Positions 42,921-50,746 of a stretch of 64,000 nt of DNA are shown in pieces. Made by a program: the position numbers and the translations under genes. The stretch covers positions 124,001-188,000 of the forward strand of contig JAYEGL010000017.1 of assembly GCA_034659015.1 (NCBI GenBank), given 5' to 3'. The DNA is from Maricaulis sp034659015 (lineage in GTDB: Bacteria; Pseudomonadota; Alphaproteobacteria; Caulobacterales; Maricaulaceae). Each line of letters starts with the position of its first letter. Position 1 is the first letter of the stretch. The notes under the pieces are model-generated. The model saw only the letters and a program-made list of their open reading frames with translations. It did not search any database and was not told the DNA's origin.

Positions 42921-43583
42921 CTATTCCCGGCGCAAGACGCGCTCTGTGAGCATATTGCCCCACCAGCTCGACATGAAACCTTGCTGCACCTGCTCGCGGT
43001 CGTACACAGTCTCGACCCATTCCATGAAGTGGATCGGGTTGTCTTGCGAATACGCGCGGTAGGTCTCGAAGAAGTAGTCCAGCACCCCCGTCTTGCCCGC
43101 CTTCACGTGCAGATACTTCAAGGAGAGATGCCCGATCGCCTCGTCATAGGGGCGTTTCAGGTGGATCAGGCTGAAGAGGACCGAGATCAGTCCCGCCCGG
43201 TCCGCGCCGGACTTGCAGTGGATCAGCGCCGGATACTCGATCGTCTCGAATATTCTCGCGGCGCGCTGGATGCGGTCGACATAGGGGGCCTCGCGCGAAC
43301 CGAAGGGCATGTCGATCATAGTCAGGCCCAGCCGTTCGCAGGCCTCTTTCTCCAGATCGTAATAGCACACGCCCGGCTGGGTGCCGCGAACGTTGAGAAT
43401 GGTCTTGAACCCGTCGGCCGCCAGAGCCTCCAGGCGCTGCGGCGACGGCTGGTTGGACCGCCACATGCCGCCGCCAACCTCGTGCATGTTATGGAAGCGC
43501 TCGCGCAGGATGCCGTGATCCTTCCAGAGATAATCGCTCCAGGCGCGCTTGCGGTCCTGCGGGTCGGTGAGATCGTAGGGCAT
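42921..43583 (-). CDS. Dual-specificity/tyrosine phosphatase-like protein
   Basis: 220 residues with a cysteine phosphatase core: H-C-x5-R in 'LIHCKSGADRAG' (C123, R129), preceded by 'TILNVRGTQPG' and 'MIDMPFGSREAP' and followed by long helices. The type is DSP/PTP-like, as in bacterial proteins that regulate lipid A phosphate or tyrosine phosphorylation. The ATG giving MPYDLTDP was taken in preference to one 9 codons earlier; neither has a strong ribosome site. It sits before the divergent DUF374 gene, so a link to lipopolysaccharide modification is possible but inferred. Confidence 0.87.
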   Translation of the reverse strand: MPYDLTDPQDRKRAWSDYLWKDHGILRERFHNMHEVGGGMWRSNQPSPQRLEALAADGFKTILNVRGTQPGVCYYDLEKEACERLGLTMIDMPFGSREAPYVDRIQRAARIFETIEYPALIHCKSGADRAGLISVLFSLIHLKRPYDEAIGHLSLKYLHVKAGKTGVLDYFFETYRAYSQDNPIHFMEWVETVYDREQVQQGFMSSWWGNMLTERVLRRE

Positions 43584-43686
43584 GGGCTCGCTTTCCGTGT
43601 TGCGGGGCATTTAGGCCGACCCGGGCGCGGACGCAACCGCGCCCCATGCTTGACCTTTCCGGCCGTGGAGGCGAGCTAGGGTTACC

Positions 43687-44445
43687 ATGCTGAAACGTGT
43701 GCTCTCCCGGCCCTGGGCCCAGGAGGCGGTCGCCTTCCTCATCCTGCTCTATATCGAGCTGGCGCGCCGGACCGTGCGCTGGGAGGTTCGTAACGCCGAC
43801 TACATCGAGGCGGTCTGGGACGAAAAACGCCCCATCCTCGGCTGCGTCTGGCACGGCCGGGTCCTGATGGCACTCCACGGCTGGCGGCGCGAACGCGAGC
43901 GCATGGTCGCCCTGGCCTCGCGCTCCCGCGAGGGCGAGATCGGCGCCCGGCTGACGCGCTGGTACAAGATCGGCGTGGTGCGCGGTTCCACGCGCAATCC
44001 GGACAAGCCCGGCGCCAAGGGCGGCGAAGCCGCCTACCGCGCCATGATCAACCATCTTTCCGCCGGCGGCTGCGGCGCCGTGACACCGGACGGACCGCGC
44101 GGTCCGCGCATGCGGGCCGGCTATGGTGCGGTCCGCATGGCGCGCGAGACCGGCGTTCCCATCGTGCCCTTCACCTGGTCGACCAGCGGACGCACCATCC
44201 TGCACCGCGCCTGGGACAAGCACTGCCTGCCCCACCCGTTTTCGCGCGGCCTGATCATCTGGGGCGACCCGATCCACGTGCCCCGCGACGCCACGAACGA
44301 ACAGCTCGAAGCCGCGCGGCTGGAACTGGAGACCCGGCTCAACGCACTGACCCGCGAGGCTGACGAAGCGATGGGTGTGGAGGTTATCGAACCGGACGCG
44401 CGCCGCCGGCCCGGCACGGCCCGGGCGCGGGGAGTACCGGCGTGA
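43687..44445 (+). CDS. DUF374 lysophospholipid acyltransferase family protein
   Basis: 252 residues. 'PILGCVWHGRVLMALH' has the catalytic-type His (H56) and 'CGAVTPDGPRGPRM' (135-140 D-G-P-R-G-P) is the family signature; 'IVPFTWSTSGRTI' follows. Probably an inner-membrane acyltransferase of lipid A or lipopolysaccharide assembly. First gene of a run DUF374-waaA-lpxK-lpxL-like with overlapping ends: its TGA overlaps the GTG of waaA. Confidence 0.88.
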   Translation: MLKRVLSRPWAQEAVAFLILLYIELARRTVRWEVRNADYIEAVWDEKRPILGCVWHGRVLMALHGWRRERERMVALASRSREGEIGARLTRWYKIGVVRGSTRNPDKPGAKGGEAAYRAMINHLSAGGCGAVTPDGPRGPRMRAGYGAVRMARETGVPIVPFTWSTSGRTILHRAWDKHCLPHPFSRGLIIWGDPIHVPRDATNEQLEAARLELETRLNALTREADEAMGVEVIEPDARRRPGTARARGVPA

Positions 44446-45728
44446 GGTTGCCGCCAGCCCTGGGATGGTACCGCACGGCGACGCGCATCGCCGCGCCGTT
44501 TCTGCCCGGCGTGCTGGCGCGCCGGGCCCGCAAGGGCAAGGAAGACCCGGCCCGTCGCCACGAACGCCTGGGCCACCCGGACGGGCAGAGGCCCGACGGT
44601 GTCCTGGTCTGGATGCACGGGGCCAGCGTCGGCGAAAGCCTGGTGCTGGCCAGCCTGGCCGAAGCCCTGCTGGCGCGACGGCCCGACCTGCGCATCCTGG
44701 TGACCAGCGGCACCACGACCTCCGCCGGCCTTCTGGCGCGGCGCCTGCCGGAACGGGCCTTTCACCAGTATGTCCCCGTCGACACGCCGGCCGCGGCACG
44801 ACGTTTTGTCGAACACTGGCAACCCGATCTCGCCGTGTTCGCCGAATCCGAGCTCTGGCCCAACCTGATTGTCGAAACGGCCCGCCGCGGCACGCCGATG
44901 GCACTGGTCAATGCGCGCATGAACGCCCGCTCGATCCGGAGCTGGCGGCGGCGTCCGGACACGGCCCGCTGGCTGCTCGGCCGTTTTGCCTGGATCGGTG
45001 CAGCGGACACGCGAACCCGCGACGGGCTGGAGGACATCGCCGGCCATCCCGTCAGCCTGGCCGGCAATCTCAAGCTCGAAGCCCGTCCGCCCGATCCGGA
45101 TGCAACCGAACTCGACCGCATCCGGGACGCGCTGGGCAACCGGCCGGTCTGGCTGGCCGCCTCCACCCATACGGGCGAAGAGACCATCGTGCTCGACGCG
45201 CACAAACACCTGCTGGAGGCACACCCCGACGCTCTCCTGATCCTGGCGCCGCGCCATCCCGAGCGGGCCGATGCGATCGCCAGGGAGATCGCCGACAGCG
45301 GTCTTACCGCGGTGCGCCGGTCCGAAGACCGCTTGCCCGATTCGCACTGCCGGGTCTGGCTTGCCGATACGCTGGGCGAGATGATGCTGTGGTACTCGCT
45401 GGCCCCGGCTTCGCTGATTGCCGGCAGCCTGGTTCCGGATATCGGGGGGCATAATCCTGTCGAGGCCAGCCGCGCCGGGACGGCGGTAATTGCGGGGCCT
45501 CATGCGGCCAGCTTCGACGACCTCTTCGATGCCTATCGCCGCCACGGCGCTCTGCTCGAGGCACGTGACGCCGACAGCCTGGCCGCCGCGGTCGAACAGG
45601 TCTGGGCCGGCAAGGGTCCCCTGGCGGAGGCCGCCGACGCCGCACTCGCCGATGCATCCGGCGGCGCCATGGCAACGACGCTGGAACAACTGGAACGACT
45701 GCTCGACGGAAAGGCGGTGCGGCGATGA
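44442..45728 (+). CDS. waaA: 3-deoxy-D-manno-octulosonic acid transferase
   Basis: Adds KDO from CMP-KDO to lipid IVA at the inner membrane. The 428-residue protein has the GT-B layout: 'LVWMHGASVGESLVLASLAEALLA', 'LVTSGTTTSAGLLARRLP', 'FAESELWPNLI' and 'LVNARMNARSIRSWRR' in the N-half, 'LAASTHTGEETIVLDAHKHL', 'LAPRHPERADAI', 'DTLGEMMLWYSLAPASLIAGSLVPDIGGHNPVEASRAG' in the C-half. GTG start overlapping DUF374's stop, and its own stop overlaps lpxK's ATG (ATGA). Confidence 0.95.
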   Translation: MRLPPALGWYRTATRIAAPFLPGVLARRARKGKEDPARRHERLGHPDGQRPDGVLVWMHGASVGESLVLASLAEALLARRPDLRILVTSGTTTSAGLLARRLPERAFHQYVPVDTPAAARRFVEHWQPDLAVFAESELWPNLIVETARRGTPMALVNARMNARSIRSWRRRPDTARWLLGRFAWIGAADTRTRDGLEDIAGHPVSLAGNLKLEARPPDPDATELDRIRDALGNRPVWLAASTHTGEETIVLDAHKHLLEAHPDALLILAPRHPERADAIAREIADSGLTAVRRSEDRLPDSHCRVWLADTLGEMMLWYSLAPASLIAGSLVPDIGGHNPVEASRAGTAVIAGPHAASFDDLFDAYRRHGALLEARDADSLAAAVEQVWAGKGPLAEAADAALADASGGAMATTLEQLERLLDGKAVRR

Positions 45729-46735
45729 GGGAACCGGCCTTCTGGCGCACCGATGGCGGACGCGGGTCCGGCGCCCTCGCGCGCGCCCTGCTCTCGCCCC
45801 TGGGCCATCTTTATGCCTGGACCGTCGCGCGACGGATCCGGCGCACGGTTCCCGTCCGGGCGGACATACCGGTGATCTGCGTGGGCAATCTCACCGTGGG
45901 CGGAACCGGGAAGACGCCGGTCGCCCAGGCCCTTCTGGAACGCCTTTCCGACATGGGCCGGACGCCGGCGGCCCTGTCGCGCGGCTATGGCGGGACACTG
46001 GCCGGGCCGGCGCGGGTCGACACGGACACGCATACCGCCGCGGAGACCGGCGACGAACCTCTCCTGCTCGCACGCAGCGCACCGGCCTGGATCAGCCGCG
46101 ACCGGCCCGCCGGCGCTACGGCCATTGCGGCCTCGGGTGCGGATGTCCTCGTCATGGATGACGGTCACCAGAATCCGGGCCTGGCCAAGGACTGTTCCAT
46201 CGTCGTGATCGACGGGATCGCCGGCTGGGGCGCGGGCACGCTGTTTCCCGCCGGCCCGCTGCGCGAACCGGTGGCCGCCGGACTGGCCCGGGCCGACGCG
46301 GTCATCGTGATGATGCCGGGGCCGGAGCACACGCCCGACTATACAGGGCTGGGGCTGGCGGATCTGGAAATCCCGGTCTTCCATGCCTGGCTGGAACCGT
46401 CCGCTCCGCCGCCGGAGGGCAAGCTGGTCGCCTTTGCCGGGATCGGGCGTCCGCAGAAATTCTTCGACGCGCTGACCGCCGCCGGGGCCCGGCTGGCGGA
46501 GACCGCCGACTTTCCCGACCACCATCCCTATTCCGCGCGGGACATCGGCCGCCTCAAGGACCTGGCACAGGCGCACGACGCCCGCCTGATCACGACCGAA
46601 AAGGACTGGGTGCGGCTGGATAAGGACAGCCGGGCGGATATTCTCGCCTGGCCGGTACGCGCCGCCTTCGCCAATCCGGCCGCGCTGGACGGTTTGTTGC
46701 GCGATGTGTTGGACGCCGCGAACGCGGATCGCTAA
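45725..46735 (+). CDS. lpxK: Tetraacyldisaccharide 4'-kinase
   Basis: Phosphorylates the 4' position of the lipid A disaccharide precursor to give lipid IVA. 336 residues. The P-loop 'VGGTGKTPVAQAL' is at about 58-70, then 'LSRGYGG', 'VLVMDDGHQNPGLAKDCSIVVIDG', 'LFPAGPLREPVAAGLARADAVIV' and 'TTEKDWVRL' near the end, all typical of LpxK. Sits between waaA and an lpxL-like gene, with start overlapping waaA's stop. Confidence 0.95.
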   Translation: MREPAFWRTDGGRGSGALARALLSPLGHLYAWTVARRIRRTVPVRADIPVICVGNLTVGGTGKTPVAQALLERLSDMGRTPAALSRGYGGTLAGPARVDTDTHTAAETGDEPLLLARSAPAWISRDRPAGATAIAASGADVLVMDDGHQNPGLAKDCSIVVIDGIAGWGAGTLFPAGPLREPVAAGLARADAVIVMMPGPEHTPDYTGLGLADLEIPVFHAWLEPSAPPPEGKLVAFAGIGRPQKFFDALTAAGARLAETADFPDHHPYSARDIGRLKDLAQAHDARLITTEKDWVRLDKDSRADILAWPVRAAFANPAALDGLLRDVLDAANADR

Positions 46736-46744
46736 ATCCCTGTC

Positions 46745-47671
46745 ATGATCGACGCACAACGCAGAGCCTCCCTGCTCACCCGGATCGGATGGCGGGTCGA
46801 AGCCGCCGCCTGGGACGCCTATGCCGCCTGGTACAAGGCCAAGGGCATCGACCGGGCCTCGGACGCGGCCGGCGACCTGCTGCGCAGGCTCGGACCGCTC
46901 ACCCCGACCCAGCGGATCGCACGCATCAACATGCAGCGCTGCTTCCCCGACGCCGAAAAGCCGGAGATCGACCGGCTCCTGGGCGGCATGTGGGAGAATT
47001 TCGGACGTCTGGCCGGCGAAATGCCCCATCTGGGCGTGTTCGCCGGTCCGGAATTTGACGACCGGGTCGAGTTCATCGGCCGCGAACGCCTGGAGGCGGC
47101 CCGCGACAGCGGCCAGCCTCTCGTGCTGATCAGCATGCACAACGCCAACTGGGAAATCGCCGCCGCCGCGATCAGCCAGACCGGCCTGCCCTGCCACATC
47201 ACCTACCGGCCGGCGAACAATATCCTGATCGACAAGCGCATTTCGCAGATGCGGGTCGGTTACGGCGTGAAGACGCTGACGGCCAAGGGCGGCGACGGCG
47301 CGAAACAATTGATGCAGGCGCTCAAGGCGGGCGAATCGGTTGCCCTGATGAACGACCAGAAGATGAATGACGGCGTCGAGGCGCCCTTTTTCGGCCACCC
47401 CGCCATGACGGCGCCGGGACCGACGCGCCTGGCGATGCGCTATGGCTGTCCGCTGGTGCCGCTGTCGGTCCAGCGCACAGAAGGCGCGCACTTCCGCGTG
47501 ACGGCCCACGAACCCATCCCGCTTTCGGACAATCCCGATCGCAATGCCGCCATCGTGGAAACGGTGACACGGATCAACCGGTGGGTGGAAAGCGAGATCC
47601 GCAAGGCACCGGAACAATGGTTCTGGGTCCATCGCCGCTGGGCGAAGGACATCTACCGGGTCGAGGGCTGA
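46745..47671 (+). CDS. Lipid A biosynthesis acyltransferase (LpxL/LpxM family)
   Basis: 308 residues. Transfers a secondary acyl chain to lipid A. The acyltransferase motif H-x4-E is at H132/E137 ('LISMHNANWEIAA'); further family segments are 'ITYRPANNILIDKRISQMR', 'MNDQKMNDGVEAPFFGHPAMTAPGPTRLAMRYG' and 'PEQWFWVHRRW' at the C-terminus. A first amphipathic/hydrophobic part anchors it to the inner membrane. It begins 9 bases after lpxK. Whether it is a lauroyl- or other acyltransferase cannot be read from sequence. Confidence 0.92.
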   Translation: MIDAQRRASLLTRIGWRVEAAAWDAYAAWYKAKGIDRASDAAGDLLRRLGPLTPTQRIARINMQRCFPDAEKPEIDRLLGGMWENFGRLAGEMPHLGVFAGPEFDDRVEFIGRERLEAARDSGQPLVLISMHNANWEIAAAAISQTGLPCHITYRPANNILIDKRISQMRVGYGVKTLTAKGGDGAKQLMQALKAGESVALMNDQKMNDGVEAPFFGHPAMTAPGPTRLAMRYGCPLVPLSVQRTEGAHFRVTAHEPIPLSDNPDRNAAIVETVTRINRWVESEIRKAPEQWFWVHRRWAKDIYRVEG

Positions 47672-47679
47672 GGGGGTTC

Positions 47680-47975
47680 TCACTTACCCCCATCGCCTCA
47701 CTGCGCTCGGCACTTCCCCCGCTTCGCAGGGGAAGCCTGATCAGGGCTCGCCCCGCTTGCGGGGGAACTGTCGGCGCAGCCGACTGAGGGGGCCGCGCGA
47801 AAGCGCCGCAGAGAGCGCCAGCGCGCACGACTCACCCCCATCGCCTCACTGCGCTCGGCACTTCCCCCGCTTCGCAGGGGAAGCCTGGTAAGGGCTCGCC
47901 CCGCTTGCGGGGGAGCTGTCGGCGTAGCCGACTGAGGGGGCCGCGCGAAAGCGCCGCAGAGCGCGCCAGCGCGCA
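47680..47975 (+). repeat. Dispersed ABC repeat, two tandem copies (IV, V)
   Basis: Two direct units of about 147-149 bases in order A-B-C-A-B-C, starting soon after the lpxL-like stop and ending one base before the TGA of the convergent M23 peptidase gene. The two units differ at a few positions, for example in the B loop (GCGCAGCC and GCGTAGCC). This fills a 305-base gene-free interval; nothing else is in it. Confidence 0.88.
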
Positions 47976-47976
47976 A

Positions 47977-48882
47977 TCAGTCCAGCGAGGCCGGATCGAG
48001 CTCGAGCAGCGTGGCCGGGTCGGCGTAGAACTGGTTGCGCAGCTTTACCCGCCAGTCCAGGTGCGAGCCGGTCGCCCGGCCGCCCGCACCCATCTGCCCG
48101 ATAAGCTGGCCCTGCTCGACGATATCGCCGGCCTCGACCTCGACACCGGAGAGGTGGAGGAAAGCCGAGACCAGGCCCTGGCCGTGGTCGATGAAGATCA
48201 GCCCGCCCTCGTAATACATGTCCGGCTCGGCCAGCGTGACGCGGCCGCCGGCCGGTGCGTGCACCGGTGTGCCGACGTCGTTGGCCCAGTCGAGCCCCCA
48301 GTGCGGGCTGCCCTCATGGCCGTTATTGTAGACACGGGCGGACCCGTAAATGCCTGTCGTGATGCCCTCGGCCGGCGGGATGAACCCGTCCAGGAACCCC
48401 GTACCGTCCCACACGGAATTGAAGGCGTCCTGCTTTTGCGCGTATTCGCGCTGGCGCCGCGGCAGGGTGGAGGGATCCGGCGTCACCGTGGACTGGGGCA
48501 CGCCGTCGACATGCTGGAGATCGTACTCGCGCGCCGCGATCTCGAGGCGTTCGGCAATGTCGGCGGATGACCCATCCTCACGCGTGTAGGTGATGCGCAG
48601 CGGCACCTCGCCGGGCGCGCGGCGGGGAATGGCGAGCATGACATAGCCGTCCGCGTCGGCCGTCACGTCGATCTCGCCGAGCTCGACCCGGGCACCGGGC
48701 ATGAAGCGGCAGACCAGGAAGCTGCCCTGGCGAAACGCGCCATCGCAGAAATCGGCCGGCGCCGCGGCGATCCGCATCTCGCGCACGCTTGCCGCGTTTT
48801 CCTCGATGAAACTGCCGATCGGATCGTCCGCCGGTCCGGATGCGGCCGCCTGCAGGCCGAGAGCGAGCAGCGCGCCGATCAT
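47977..48882 (-). CDS. M23 family (LytM) peptidase
   Basis: 301 residues, secreted. N-terminal signal-like segment 'MIGALLALGLQAAAS', a beta-rich region, then a LytM domain (about 190-280). Zinc site: 'HWGLD' (H194, D198), 'FLHLSG' (H243) and 'SHLDW' with H274; the last residue, normally His in the H-x-H motif, is D276. The variant occurs in some alphaproteobacterial relatives, so an active zinc endopeptidase acting on peptidoglycan is still plausible; loss of activity cannot be excluded. Its ATG overlaps the DUF2093 stop (ATGA). Confidence 0.87.
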   Translation of the reverse strand: MIGALLALGLQAAASGPADDPIGSFIEENAASVREMRIAAAPADFCDGAFRQGSFLVCRFMPGARVELGEIDVTADADGYVMLAIPRRAPGEVPLRITYTREDGSSADIAERLEIAAREYDLQHVDGVPQSTVTPDPSTLPRRQREYAQKQDAFNSVWDGTGFLDGFIPPAEGITTGIYGSARVYNNGHEGSPHWGLDWANDVGTPVHAPAGGRVTLAEPDMYYEGGLIFIDHGQGLVSAFLHLSGVEVEAGDIVEQGQLIGQMGAGGRATGSHLDWRVKLRNQFYADPATLLELDPASLD

Positions 48883-49109
48883 TGCCCCGGCTCCGAATTC
48901 AGTTCCAGCCAGCGCTGCTTGGCCACGAGCGCATCGCGATAGGCTTCCTGCTCGTCGACATTCCAGTAGCGCAGCTCGGCCAGCGGGATCGCATCACCCG
49001 TCACGGCGCAACGCACATAGGCGCCGGCCTTCAGGATGATGAAATCGCTGTCGCCATATTCCAGGATCGCTTCGCCCTGGAACTCCTTGTCGAATGTGAA
49101 ATCGCTCAT
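48879..49109 (-). CDS. DUF2093 family protein
   Basis: 76 residues, DUF2093: 'AILEYGDSDFIILKAGAYVRCAVTGDAIPLAELRYWNVDEQEAYRDA'-type sequence, with Y-G-x-x-D-F, G-x-x-V-x-C-A-V-T-G and L-R-Y-W-x-V conserved. Function unknown; it is generally found between xseA and an M23 peptidase in alphaproteobacteria, as here. Confidence 0.9.
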   Translation of the reverse strand: MSDFTFDKEFQGEAILEYGDSDFIILKAGAYVRCAVTGDAIPLAELRYWNVDEQEAYRDALVAKQRWLELNSEPGQ

Positions 49110-49164
49110 GAGGCCGATTTAGCATGCGTTGCGGGAAAGGGGGAGTGGGCAGTCACGCCGCGTA

Positions 49165-50616
49165 TCAGAACAGCGTGCCCTGCCCTTCGGCCGGCGGTTT
49201 TCCGCGCGGTTTGGGCCGGGCCTTCGGTTTCGCGGCCGCCGGTCTGGAGGGTGGCGGTGCGGACGAGGGATCGCCGTCGATCACGGCATTCCGGCGCGTG
49301 TCCGAGAACTCCAGTTCGACCCGTGCGCCGCTGTCCAGCGCGCCGCCCGCGCGCACCAGCTTGCCCGCATCGTCGCGCACGAGGACGAAACCGCGGCGCA
49401 GAACCGCTTCATGGCTCAAGGAGGCCAGGCGCGCCATCCAGCCCTCCAGCGTCCGCCGCTCCTGTTTCAGGACCCGCTGCATGGCCGGCGACAGCCGCGC
49501 GCCGCGATCGGCCAGGCGGTCGCGTTTCTGGGCCACATCGCGCCTGAGCGCCGAGGGTTTGAGCCCAGCCTGCAGGACGAGCAGCCGCGCGCGCTTTTCC
49601 GCGGCATTGTTCTGCAGCGCCGGATCGAGCCGGTCGGCCACCATGTCGAAACGCTGGCGCTTGAGATCGAGCAGGGCCGCCGGACGCGGCAGGGCACGGG
49701 CGGCGCCCTTCAGCTCGGTGCGGCGACGCTCGATATGGCGCGACAGCGCGGACACCAGCCGCGCGCCCAGGGCATCGATATCCGCCTTGAGCTCGGCCCG
49801 GACCGGCACAGCCATCTCGGCCGCGCCGGTGGGCGTCGGCGCCCGGCGGTCCGAAGCGAAGTCGATCAGCGTCGTGTCGGTCTCGTGGCCCACGGCCGAG
49901 ATCAGCGGGATATCGCTTTCCGCCGCGGCCCGGACGACGACTTCCTCGTTGAAACTCCAAAGATCCTCGATCGGCCCGCCGCCCCGGGCGACGATCAGCA
50001 CGTCCGGCCGCGTCACCCGTCCGCCCTCGGGCAGGGCATTGAAGCCGCGGATCGCCGTGGCGATCTGTTCGGCCGCCTTCTCGCCCTGCACCAGGACCGG
50101 CCAGAGAATGACATGGCGCGGAAAGCGGTCCTGCAACCGGTGCAGGATATCGCGAATCACGGCCCCGGTCGGCGAGGTCACCACGCCGATGGTCTGCGGA
50201 AGGAAGGGGAGCTTCTTCTTGCGCGCCGGATCGAACAGACCCTCGGCGGCCAGCATCTTCTTGCGCTCTTCGAGCAGCGCCATCAGCGCGCCGGCCCCGG
50301 CCGGCTCCATCGTGTCGACGATGAGCTGGTATTGCGAACGGCCGGGATAGGTCGACAGCCGTCCTTCGATGACGACTTCCAGCCCCTCTTCCGGGCGAAA
50401 GCGGAAGCGCGCCGCCGTGCCCTTCCAGGCCACCGAGGCGATCACGGCCTTGTCGTCCTTCACGTCGAAATAGACGTGGCCGGACTTGGCCACCACGACC
50501 CGGCCCAGCTCGCCCCGCACACGCACATGGCCGAAGGCGTCCTCGACCGTGCGCTTGAGCGCCCCGGCGAGTTCGGAGACAGAGAATTCGTGGATGTTTC
50601 CCGGCGCGTCGCTCAT
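49165..50616 (-). CDS. xseA: Exodeoxyribonuclease VII large subunit
   Basis: Catalytic subunit of a single-strand-specific exonuclease. 483 residues: N-terminal OB fold ('VRVRGELGRVVVAKSGHVYFDVKDDKAVIASVAWKG'), then the catalytic region ('RIGVVTSPTGAVIRDILHRLQDRFPRHVILWPVLVQGEKA', 'DVLIVARGGGPIEDLWSFNEEVVVRA', 'PLISAVGHETDTTLIDFASDRRAPTPTGAAEMAVP') and a coiled-coil C-terminus that recruits XseB. The start at MSDAPGNIHE was chosen for family match. The small subunit xseB is not in the window. Divergent from purD. Confidence 0.95.
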   Translation of the reverse strand: MSDAPGNIHEFSVSELAGALKRTVEDAFGHVRVRGELGRVVVAKSGHVYFDVKDDKAVIASVAWKGTAARFRFRPEEGLEVVIEGRLSTYPGRSQYQLIVDTMEPAGAGALMALLEERKKMLAAEGLFDPARKKKLPFLPQTIGVVTSPTGAVIRDILHRLQDRFPRHVILWPVLVQGEKAAEQIATAIRGFNALPEGGRVTRPDVLIVARGGGPIEDLWSFNEEVVVRAAAESDIPLISAVGHETDTTLIDFASDRRAPTPTGAAEMAVPVRAELKADIDALGARLVSALSRHIERRRTELKGAARALPRPAALLDLKRQRFDMVADRLDPALQNNAAEKRARLLVLQAGLKPSALRRDVAQKRDRLADRGARLSPAMQRVLKQERRTLEGWMARLASLSHEAVLRRGFVLVRDDAGKLVRAGGALDSGARVELEFSDTRRNAVIDGDPSSAPPPSRPAAAKPKARPKPRGKPPAEGQGTLF

Positions 50617-50746
50617 GCCCCTTCTGGTAGGATGTATCGCCGCACGCCGCAACGGCCCGGCGGACTCGCGATCCGCCAAGCTTTGGGCTAGGCAGGGCGC
50701 ACGATGAGGGCGTGCGGGACACCCACGCCTTGAGGATGAGGGTGAC

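Noticed and set aside
45533..47683. A 716-residue minus-strand frame opposite lpxK and the lpxL-like gene
   Set aside because: Shadow frame rich in Arg, Gly and His with no recognisable motif; both sense genes are certain.
47680..47975. Possible CRISPR array
   Set aside because: The units are about 148 bases, directly abutting and almost identical throughout; there are no short repeats with unique spacers.
47581..47976. Short frames translating to S-P-R-L-R-G-S-C-type peptides, seen here and at 3.5, 41.1 and 60.8 kb
   Set aside because: These are translations of the ABC repeat and look conserved only because the DNA is repeated.
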